Positions 48,601-64,000 of a DNA stretch of 64,000 nucleotides are shown here, piece after piece. The position numbers and the translations under genes were made by a program. The DNA comes from Zea mays (taxonomy: Eukaryota; Streptophyta; Magnoliopsida; Poales; Poaceae). A model generated the notes under the pieces. It searched no databases and was not told the origin of the DNA. It saw only the letters and a program-made list of their open reading frames with translations. Position 1 is the stretch's first letter; each line of letters starts with the position of its first letter. Where the stretch lies: NCBI RefSeq assembly GCF_902167145.1, contig NC_050101.1:115721789-115785788 (forward strand), read 5' to 3'.

Positions 48601-49403
48601 GCCCAGCCATGCGCCAAGGACCATACCCCGTACGCCACAAATTCTTCAACCAAGTCGCGCCCACTGCTCAGTCCGACGGCGCACCGAAGGGCCCCTTCGT
48701 CCACATCCCCCTCCGCCACTTCAAAGGGCGGGTACGCTGAGTAAAAATGAGAGCACATCTCGGACATGGGGAGTCCCTCATGGCCTTCGACGGTACCCTC
48801 AGCAACGTAAAACCAATATTCATTCCAGTTGCCCCACTTGTTGCGAGCGCAAGGAACCAACTCGACCACCGGCATCGTGGTCTTACCGGTCTTCGGCGTG
48901 AATGTGCAGGACCCGAACTGGGCGACTTCGTCTCCAATCATCTTCTTCTGCCAGTGCAAACAATAATGCTTCGCAAACACTTCGACCGATGGCTGCCCGC
49001 CGTACGAAGTTGTCGCCCAGACATACTTCGACAGAGCCACCATGTCATTCGGTGTCAGCTGATGTATTTGAACGTTGAATCTACGTAGGACTTCGCCAAC
49101 AAATCGGTGCGCAGGCAGGCGGAGTCCGGCGGCAAAGAACGCCTCAAAAACAACCAACTCGCCCTCCGGCTCGGGGACTTCCTCCGTCCCCGGGACTCGA
49201 GCAACTCCGCCGCCAAAGTACCCCAACCGCTGCATATCCTGCACGCGGACCGACGACATCCGCGACACGCCAAAATTAACAGAATCGCCGGCGCGCAAAT
49301 CCTCCGCCATCAAACCGCCCTGCGTCTCTTCAGACGAGGCGGCGGCCGACGGCGAGGGATCGGCCGGCGGCGAAGCGGCAGCGGAAGAAGACGAGGACGG
49401 CAT
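45686..49403 (-). CDS. Spliced antisense gene of the gypsy element (Transposase_28-like domain)
   Basis: Runs opposite to gag-pol from the ATG at 49403 (MPSSSSSAAASPPADP). N-terminal part (about 48040-49403) has the gypsy-type 'transposon' domain: VVFEAFFAAGLRLPAHRF, then LRRFNVQIHQLTPNDMV and FAKHYCLHWQKK. A long Ala/Glu/Arg coiled coil follows (about 46950-47350: ADSKCRKLTDKVAVLEKKKA). Resolved 3' structure: exon ending 46614, exon 46534-46223, last exon 46156-45686 ending KVEPM, all phase 0 with CAG|GT and AG borders. A further intron near 47640-47690 contains an AT dinucleotide run. The frame changes near 47920-47930, by an unseen intron or a lesion. A TATA box lies about 160 bp upstream. 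Similar antisense genes (gene23 of Grande) are known; their function is not. Confidence 0.8.
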
Positions 49404-49563
49404 CGCTACGTACCGTCGACGGCGGCGGGCGGTCTGCTTCACTCGAGCCAGATCTCCGGCGAACGAGGGCACGGCGGGCAGACGAGCAGCAAGGCGGCGA
49501 AAAGGGCGGCTAGGGTTTTCACAGAGCGCGGAAAGTGAAGTTCAAAAAGCACCGACCCCCGCC

Positions 49564-49575
49564 CCCTTTTATAGA
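49564..49575 (-). promoter_or_regulatory. TATA box of the antisense gene
   Basis: On the minus strand the sequence reads CTATAAAAGGGGG, about 165 bp before the ATG at 49403 and about 200 bp inside the 3' LTR border. A good plant TATA context. Confidence 0.6.
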
Positions 49576-49774
49576 CAGGGCGCGGCTCTTCGGGAAACCC
49601 GCACTCCAACAGGGCGCGGCGCTTCGGAAACCCCGCAATCCAACAGTACGCCGTCAATCAACGGTCACGTCAAAAACCCCCGCGGAACCACTTCGAGCGA
49701 GGGCAGCGTCTCCGCCATCTAGCGACGTCTTCGGCACCAGGTGACTTTGTCGAACTGGTCCCTCGGAGGGCAAA

Positions 49775-50249
49775 TGTTGGGGCGAAGGCAAAGCCGCCAC
49801 CCTCCGCTCGAAGTCTTCGCCACAGTCGCTGGTCCAACGAAGACAAAACGGGCAGGGACACCCTTCGCTCGATGCGACACCAGACGAAGGCCTGCGACGA
49901 GGTCCTCCCACCGCGCGGCCTTGTCCAGTTCGGAGGCCCACGTGCGATCCGGCCCATTGTAACGGACCCCGCGTGGCCGCTGTGTGCTACGGGCCTCATT
50001 TGTAAAGGCATTCCTGTAATTACAGTCTGTAACCCTGCTTTATGGGAATATTCTGGGGATAACCTGGGTAGCTGAGGGCACATGCGTCCTTAACACAAGG
50101 CGCTGGGCGCTCAGATACCTATAAATACCCCCGCACAGTGCCCGTGAGAGGCCAGATGAACAGAGCTTTTGCCATCTAACGCGTGAGCCCTGTTGACACC
50201 ATTGTCCACCCCTGTTGGATCCTCTTGCAACCGAGAGCAAGTTCCAACA
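49775..50249 (+). repeat. 3' LTR of the gypsy element
   Basis: 475 bp, matching the 5' LTR except at two sites (ACCCCG/ACCCCC near 50129 and CACTG/CATTG near 50202) and lacking its MITE. Preceded by a purine-rich CGGAGGGCAAA. Confidence 0.94.
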
Positions 50250-50254
50250 CCGCC

Positions 50255-50947
50255 CGAGGTCCGCTTGCGGCCCACTCAACAGATCCCGCAATCTGCGCCA
50301 TAACCGAGCCCGAGCACGCCCGGGTCGCGCGGCGAAGGAAGAGGACGGTTCTGGCAGAGCGGGCCCGCACAGACAGCGATAGAGAAGCTAGCACGCAGTG
50401 GAGTGGGCGCTGGCGTGTGGTCCCGGCCGACAGGGGCAGCGCACGCAGGGATTCCCCAGTTGGGCCACGCGGGAGGGGAAATGTAACACGAGCCAGATTG
50501 AGGTATGGCGGCCCATGTAGCCTTTCTTTCTTTTTATCTTTTATCTTATTTTCTCTATTTCTAATTTCAAATTGGAATTCGAATTTTGAATCCAGATTTG
50601 TGTCAAACTTATTCTCAAATCATATTGTGGAATTAAAATACCAATTTTAGGATTATAATTATATTATTTATATTTTTAAACCATTTCTCTTCTTATTTTC
50701 AAAACCCAAATTTTTAATTTAGGATTTATTTCAACCTTAAGAATTATTATTTTGTTATCCTTATTCTTATTATTTTATTTAATGCACAATATATCAAACT
50801 CCAACAAGATGCACCTTATTTTTGTTTGGAATCATTTGTTTCGATTAATCCCTCTTGGTTACATGTATGCTCTTTTCATGATGCAAATGAGGCACATAAA
50901 ATAGGATAATCACTATATAATCCTTTTATACAATTTTGAGTATTACA
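50255..50947 (-). other. Right piece of the solo LTR
   Basis: Begins GC-rich, then becomes very AT-rich (50520-50900) and ends GTATTACA before the duplicated AAATG. In LTR sense this is the 5' end, absent from the left copy. No gene. Confidence 0.65.
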
Positions 50948-50952
50948 AAATG

Positions 50953-52464
50953 TGTCGTCAATTGAAAAGACAGGACAACAATGCCGGAAGGCATCCACAC
51001 ACTGGGGAAAGCACCAGAAAGCATGGAAGAATATCTGTCTCCCATCAAGTCATGCATTTGGTTTAGGGATGTACTCATAATGCATGTCTGGATTGACCGC
51101 CTTCATTGCATTTAAAAGAACAGGTAGCTGCTCGTACCCAGACTCCCAGTCCCCATATATCATCTTCCACGCACACTGCTTAGCCCTCCAAGCTTTACCA
51201 TATGTTATCTTGTACCCATCAAACACATTCTCCACGATCCTCATGATTGTCCTAACCTTCATATTTGGTTCCGACTGCAGTATTCCCATAAGTCGCTTCC
51301 CAATGAGGTTGATGTCAATTGACGATGTTTCATCGTTAACTCATGTTCAGCACATGTGTGTGGCCCCACTACTTTTGTTATCTTCCACTTTGCGGTGATC
51401 TTTTGTATCCTAGCACAAACCCTCCATGCACAGTTGTCCTTGTCGCATACAACCGTGTAACGACGTTTCTCGTACGAATGAAGTACTCTATACGGCCTCT
51501 TACGTAAGACTGCGTAATGCTGCAGCCACCTCTTCAAGGCAGTTAGGTCCTTGAAGACCCTACCCTTTTCAATCATCATGCTAGGTCCGGCCTCAGGAGC
51601 ATCTAGCAACTCATCATCCCTTCCTTCTGCATTTGCCTGATGAGAAAGACTAAGATCGCTGAACTCATGCACTCTAGGATCCCGACCGTCTGGAAAAACA
51701 CGTTACAACATCTCAATGTCACTCTCTGTGAGTTCACCAACCGGGCGATCATCATCTGAATCGGCAGCCATAGCAAAGGCGTATGGCTCCTCTTCATTCC
51801 TAAACTCAGGACTGTTGGAGGCAATAAAACCATCACCGAAGCAGCCACGTGCCTCGGCCTGAGGATCAACCACAAGAGTAGGGGTCTCTCCTGCAACATG
51901 TACAAGATGATCAGTCCCACGTCAAATGGAATGAGCAAAGTGCTCATGGTCCAAAATGAAGATGTAATGCCAATAAGACTTACTACAATTAGTTTGTGCC
52001 AAAGGGATACACACAACTAAATCTGTCTGCAGACCATCTCCTGGCTGACTTAATGGGATCAAATTGGGGCCAGATTGAGCATCAGGAACAGTTGGCACAT
52101 CATCGATAGCACGATCAAAGTCTTCAGGGGGACGGTCTACGACAACCGGACGCACCACAACCTCCATGAGTTGCAAATGGGTCTTCATAGCCGAAGTAAT
52201 ATAATTATCCCAATCCAGTTGACAATCAATTGGGATGACTCGTCTTATGACATTTGGTGGATGACCAATATTAAGCACTCCGTCAACCGCAATGTCATCA
52301 TCTTCATGGTAACCTATCTTTTGTTTAGCCTTTGTAAACAAATCACTCAAGGAGGGTCTACCATCGAATAGTACCGGCACGTGTCGCATGTCAATGAACT
52401 TGGCATTTCCATACGGATCTTGTTCCACATTGCCTCCATGATATAAGCTCAAAAAATTGTCCAT
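50953..52464 (-). pseudogene. mudrA-like: MULE transposase, N-terminal part
   Basis: Starts at the ATG at 52464 (MDNFLSLYHGGNVEQDPYG). A donor TTGTA|GTAAGT near 51985 and an acceptor near 51895 splice out about 90 bp. Then comes an acidic stretch (EFRNEEEPYAFAMAADSDDD) and the MuDR DNA-binding domain (about 51330-51560: VFKDLTALKRWLQHYAVLRK, CAWRVCARIQK, WKITKVVGPHTC). Next AKQCAWKMIYGDWESGYEQL, then FHAFWCFPQCVDAF and the first catalytic Asp in VFSIDDTF, where the solo LTR is inserted. Lesions: TAA at 51705-51703, one base lost near 51308, and TGA at about 51048. Intact relatives bind the TIRs and cut the element out. Confidence 0.88.
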
Positions 52465-53366
52465 CTATTTGAAACACCAATTAAACATTCAATATAAACT
52501 GTGGATGATTATTACCTAACCACAAACCACTAATTACTAGCTACATAACTATAAATATAACCACAACCCACTAATATACTAACCACCTTATAAATTACTC
52601 CTATATAATAATTGAAAATTTTGACAGCACCTCCCCTACACGGGGAGGATAAAAAACATGCACATTTGACTCACTTTCATAATTTTCAATCAAATTAGCA
52701 TTTATCACAATAACTAACATTCATCACATTCAAAAAAGAACAAATTATAGCAAAACAATCTAACATATTTAACACAAAATGCTTAAACAATAACAAAAAT
52801 AATATAAAATTTACCTAAACGGTCGGGGTCGGGGTCGGCGATGGATGACGACGACGCGGGCGAGGAGCGGGCGCCGGGGCGGGGCGGCGTGTCGATGGCC
52901 GGTGGCGAGCCGCTGGCGCCGGGAGGGGACGGGGCTAGGCGGGGTTGGCCGAACGGGGCGCGGCCATGGGACGGGCGAGGCCGGGAGTGGGCGGCGGCGC
53001 TTGTGCGCCGGCGGCGCTTGCGGGGCGTCGCGGGCTCCGACGGCGCGGTGTGAGGCCGGCCGGGGGCGGGGCGGCGAGGCCGGCCGGGCGCGGTGCGGCG
53101 AGGGCGGGGCTCCGGTGGCGCGGTAGAGGGCGGCGCGGGCTCCGGCGGCGCGGACGGGCGGTGCAGGCAAACAGGGGGCACACGGTTTTGGCAAACAGAG
53201 CGTGGGCGCGTGCTCGGGTCAAAATTAGGGCGTGGGTCAAAATCAGGGGGTCAGCGCCAAGATCCATGGCGCCGACCTCCTGACACGTGGACTGCCGCGG
53301 CCAGGGGGGTCGGCGCCAAGATCCATGGCGCCGACCTCCTGACACGTGAACTGCCGCGGCCAGAGG
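52465..53366. other. MULE promoter-side and subterminal DNA
   Basis: 52465-52820 is AT-rich and holds the likely transposase promoter (a minus-strand TATATAA-like run near 52600). 52830-53215 is extremely GC-rich; frames there are open on several frames at once and carry no domain, so I reject them as genes. Confidence 0.5.
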
Positions 53367-53412
53367 GGTCGGCGCCAAGATCTATGACGCCGACCCCCTG
53401 ACACGTCACGGC
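53236..53412. repeat. Subterminal repeat of about 60 bp, three copies, each with a GGCGCC palindrome
   Basis: Three copies of 'gtcggcgccaagatccatgg' followed by cgccgacc(t/c)cctgacacgtg and ctgccgcggcc. Each contains an inverted repeat GGCGCC...GGCGCC around AAGATCCAT. The left TIR has the same palindromic module around 21880-21955. Confidence 0.85.
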
Positions 53413-53585
53413 CAGCCGGGCATCCACGTCAGGCAGACAGGCGCCAAAACTGTTGGCGCAAGCACACCCTAGCTAGGCGCAAATGATGATGGCGCCGAGC
53501 ATAGGGTCCGTTTTTTGAAATGAAACTGCCAGAGACATAATTGTGCAAAAAAAACACGAAAAGGACCAATTTGCAAAAAAGTTGG
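53367..53585 (-). repeat. Right terminal inverted repeat of the MULE
   Basis: Reverse complement of 21684-21900 with some substitutions and short gaps; ends AAAAAAGTTGG next to the duplicated TCACTATTG. Confidence 0.9.
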
Positions 53586-53594
53586 TCACTATTG

Positions 53595-54166
53595 CATCTA
53601 CCCGTGTTGTCCAACAGGACACGTCTTATTACGAGCATTCAGTAGGCCAAGCGTACCGTGAATGCTCCCTCCTGGCTCCTTGACGCCGGCTGGCCAGCTA
53701 CTCAGCTCGTGTAAAAAAAAGTGTGAGCTGCCTTTCGAAGCGGATCTCGATCCAGGCCGTCATGCGCACGGGCCGCAAGCTAGGGTTCACCTCACCGGGA
53801 CGTATAGCAACAGTCAAGCGGAGCCTTTCTGCATTGGTGTGCCCCGGGCTGTGGGCAACAAAGCTGGCCAGTAGCCAGTAGGGACATGATCGTGAGCCTG
53901 CATTGGAGCGGACAGTGCTGATCGACGATGATCTCTGGTCATTTTCTGTGTTGATCACTCCGCATCGGGGATGGAGAATAATGGGGTGATGTGATGCGAC
54001 GCGACTCAATTAGATCCGAGATTTCATCGATCGGATGAACAGCGGGTCGGGTAGGGTGGAGAAGGGGTGTTCGTTGGTACGGTCGCGGTGAACAAAGCAG
54101 GAAGCTGTTTCCAAATTCAAACTAGAAAATGTCATTTTTTTTAGAATAAGCAGATTTGATGATTTA
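53595..54166. other. Intergenic stretch, no gene seen
   Basis: Ordinary sequence between the MULE and the Rab gene. A few frames under 105 codons without domains. Confidence 0.4.
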
Positions 54167-54358
54167 GGTGCTGTTTGGTTATATGGGACTAAACTGTATT
54201 CACTCTTTTTTTATTCTATTTTAATCCCTGAATTACTAAATATGAGAACTAAACAGGAATAAATCAGATTTTCTCCCCTCTCTTTTGTCCTGTCTTTGAT
54301 AATGTAGAGACTAAAAAAGAGAGCTTAAAATTTAGTCTCATGAAACCAAACATACCCC
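54167..54358. mobile_element. Tourist-like MITE
   Basis: Ends GGTGCTGTTTGGTTATATG and, inverted, GGGGTATGTTTGGTTTCATG. Left flank TTA; the right flank is TAG, so the duplication is imperfect. Confidence 0.6.
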
Positions 54359-62633
<8,275 letters not shown>

Positions 62634-63108
62634 GCTGCCCTGCTGTATTTTTTGGAGTTGTGGTGATGTAGCTTATGGTACGGCATTTCCAGCGACCGAG
62701 AACTGGTAGTGGCATTAGCAGCTTCTATGTTACCTAGAGAGTTTATTGTCAAACTGGGGAAAAAAAACTGAAGGTTAGATCGGTGTAGATCTTTCTGGTA
62801 CTGTATTGTGTATCCGGCAATAGGCATGGTATTGTTTTTTTTTTTGCTGTGAATCCACTGGTACCATGTTTAAACTTATGAATTGTTCAAAATAGAAAGG
62901 TGCTTCATGCTTGCCAAATTCTGAATTCGAATATTCAATACTAGGTGGAGTGGATATGAATATATGATTTTGCTTCTGTACACGGGTTGAAAATTCTGGA
63001 GAAATCGAAGGCAATCTCTTTCGCTCGCTTTGCGATGGTGATGGCGCTCTCCTAGAGGAAATTAACAAAACTGTATCATTACAAACTGCATTTTTTTAAA
63101 GGAGTTCA
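62634..63108. other. Rab 3' UTR and downstream DNA
   Basis: Probably 3' UTR to about 62850 by distance; no canonical AATAAA is seen, which is common in plants. No gene beyond it. Confidence 0.4.
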
Positions 63109-63216
63109 GGGTATGTTTGGTTTGTGCCTAAGGTTAGTCGTTCAAATTGAATAACTAACCTTAGACAGAAAAGTTAGGCAAAATGTGGCAATTGAGGTAA
63201 CAAACCAAACATGCCC
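63109..63216. mobile_element. Short MITE
   Basis: About 108 bp with ends GGGTATGTTTGGTTTGT and, inverted, GGGCATGTTTGGTTTGT; flanks TCA and TTA. Confidence 0.7.
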
Positions 63217-63630
63217 TTAGTCTCTAGAAAATCCATTATTTTTATACATTCATCCTTTGCTCTATGTAAGTTGCTCCGAAGTTCGGTTGTGAACCTGCTT
63301 GGAAAACCAGATAGGTTGTCTTTAAACAACAATGATTCATAAGCCTGCATACTATAAATCACTATTCTTTCCTAACTTAATAGTGTGATGCATATGTTTG
63401 TTTCTGGTGCTAGATAGGGTAGACACAAGCTGACAGCTTCATTGCTTCTCAAGATAGATGCTTACTACTAAATATCTAGGTTAGCACCTAACAACTTAGA
63501 TAGGTGTAGCCTCTTGACGCCTTTTTATGTTCCAGTGCACATCATCATAAAAAAAGACATGTAATATAAACCTATGCACTGCACTTCTTTTCACAACAGT
63601 AAAATCATAAATTTGCGACGACCTAACAAC
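63217..63630. other. Intergenic stretch, no gene seen
   Basis: No domain-bearing frame. Contains the first copy of the direct repeat described below. Confidence 0.4.
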
Positions 63631-64000
63631 TTAGGAGGTGTTTGGTTCATGCATTTTCAACCCGTATCCATTCACAGCGGCATCAAATCACTACACTCAC
63701 CGTTTGGTTCGACGCGCGCGTTATTGCTTCACCCGGTATTGGTTCCGCGCCTTTGCAATCGTGATATCGCTCGTCTACGGAGTTTTCAGACTGCGCTGAC
63801 TCGCTTGGATCCTACGTGCTGTAAACAAACAAAGCCAGGTAACAACTGCCTTGTATCGGATAGCGCTGGGATGTCACTGCAATCCCGTTGCTGTCGCATG
63901 AAATGAACCAAACAACACCTTAGGTGTAGCCAGTAGCCTCATGACGTCTTTTTTATGTTCCAGTATGCACATCATCACAAAAAAGGACATGTAATATATA
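63502..64000. repeat. Direct repeat of about 70-80 bp flanking a MITE
   Basis: 63502-63569 (taggtgtagcctcttgacg ... gacatgtaatata) recurs at 63921-64000 with small changes (taggtgtagccagtagcctc ... gacatgtaatata). Between them lies the MITE 63634-63919. Confidence 0.8.
63634..63919. mobile_element. Tourist-like MITE, GC-rich interior
   Basis: 286 bp, GGAGGTGTTTGGTTCATG and, inverted, GGTGTTGTTTGGTTCATT; TTA duplication (63631-63633 and 63920-63922). Confidence 0.8.

Larger units (their letters stand above)
38620..50249 (+). mobile_element. Ty3/gypsy retrotransposon, Tat-like lineage, with antisense gene
   Basis: LTRs 38620-39260 (475 bp plus a 166-bp MITE event) and 49775-50249 (475 bp), target duplication CCGCC (38615-38619 and 50250-50254), primer site, gag, a single long pol with protease-RT-RNase H-integrase order, a tandem array, and a spliced gene on the opposite strand downstream of pol. 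That antisense gene with a gypsy-type Transposase_28-like domain is typical of Grande and Cinful relatives in the Tat group; lineage is inference. The LTRs differ at two sites outside the MITE. Gag carries a frameshift near 40690 and the gag-pol junction a G7 run. Confidence 0.94.
27011..50947 (-). mobile_element. Solo LTR (about 3.2 kb of own sequence) inside the MULE transposase, hosting two retrotransposons
   Basis: On the plus strand it begins TGTCACACCCGG and ends GTATTACA, flanked by the 5-bp target duplication AAATG (27006-27010 and 50948-50952). After subtracting the nested copia (28327-37457) and gypsy (38620-50249) elements, its own pieces are 27011-28326, 37463-38619 and 50255-50947. 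I see only one TGTCACACCCGG terminus and no gag, pol or primer site, so it is a solo LTR left by LTR-LTR recombination. Orientation is minus because its partner LTR at 930-17279 shows the polyadenylation-type 3' end in the other direction. Confidence 0.85.
21684..53585 (-). mobile_element. Mutator-like element (MULE) with four genes and nested retrotransposons
   Basis: Bounded by a perfect 9-bp target duplication TCACTATTG (21675-21683 and 53586-53594), the MULE hallmark. The ends are inverted repeats of about 217 bp beginning CCAACTTTTTTGCAAATTGG. Removing the retrotransposon block 27011-50952 leaves about 7.96 kb. Gene order: GRF-type gene (plus, 22044-22714), GRF-type gene (minus, 22933-23632), plant mobile domain gene (minus, 24323-25717), transposase (minus, 25718-27010 continuing at 50953-52464). 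Strand is given as that of the transposase. Several genes carry frameshifts or stops, so the element is probably no longer autonomous. MuDR, by comparison, carries two genes; PMD domains are known passengers of plant transposons. Confidence 0.92.

Noticed and set aside
48272..48901. Plus-strand frames of 150-215 codons across 46129-49722.
   Set aside because: Shadows of the antisense gene in GC-rich DNA; no domain, and the minus strand has domain, coiled coil and splice sites.
27011..50947. A complete element with two LTRs instead of a solo LTR.
   Set aside because: Only one TGTCACACCCGG end and no internal coding or primer site is present in the non-nested pieces.
52783..53401. Many overlapping frames on both strands in the GC-rich subterminal MULE DNA.
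   Set aside because: Pro/Arg/Ala-rich in all frames, as expected from base composition; no motif.

Overview
This is a gene-poor, transposon-packed stretch of a grass nuclear genome, almost certainly maize (Zea mays) or a very close relative. The evidence is an Opie/Ji-type Sirevirus whose LTRs are full of CCGGAC-GTCCGG palindromes, a Tat-lineage gypsy element with a spliced antisense gene, a long-TIR Mutator-like element (MULE), many Tourist and Stowaway MITEs, and introns with GT-AG borders. I see no bacterial genes, rRNA, tRNA or CRISPR.

Left third (1-17279). Positions 1-929 are the 3' end of a GC-rich LTR element. Next comes one LTR (930-2514 and 16358-17279, plus strand) split by a complete non-autonomous LTR retrotransposon (2515-16357). 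That insert has unusually long LTRs of 5,655 bp each, a 2.5 kb interior without gag or pol, a Met-type primer site, a polypurine tract and a CCCTT target duplication.

Middle. Positions 17280-21674 hold a small host-type two-exon gene (18499-18947, minus) and MITEs. From 21684 to 53585 lies one MULE with a 9-bp target duplication (TCACTATTG) and TIRs of about 217 bp. Its own DNA is only about 8 kb but carries four genes: two GRF-type zinc-finger genes, a plant mobile domain (PMD) gene and a MURA-type transposase. The transposase is cut in two by a solo LTR (27011-50947, minus, target duplication AAATG). That solo LTR in turn hosts a Sirevirus copia element (28327-37457, ATACA) and a gypsy element (38620-50249, CCGCC). 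The gypsy 5' LTR holds a hAT MITE (38790-38947, CCCACGTG). Every nesting level is closed by its own target-site duplication.

Right end. The clear host gene is a RABA1-class (Rab11-like) small GTPase (exons 55209-55432 and 62204-62633). Its 6.8 kb intron is filled with hAT, Tourist and Stowaway MITEs and a LINE relic, yet its splice sites and reading frame are intact.

How the parts relate. Counting by eye, the three complete LTR elements have LTR pairs that differ by only about 0.3-0.4 percent, so they are recent and similar in age. They landed in or beside an older, decayed MULE. The most interesting points are the four-gene MULE, where the last transposase exon and the first PMD exon appear to share sequence in two frames; the antisense gene of the gypsy element with its own TATA box; and the long-LTR non-autonomous element.
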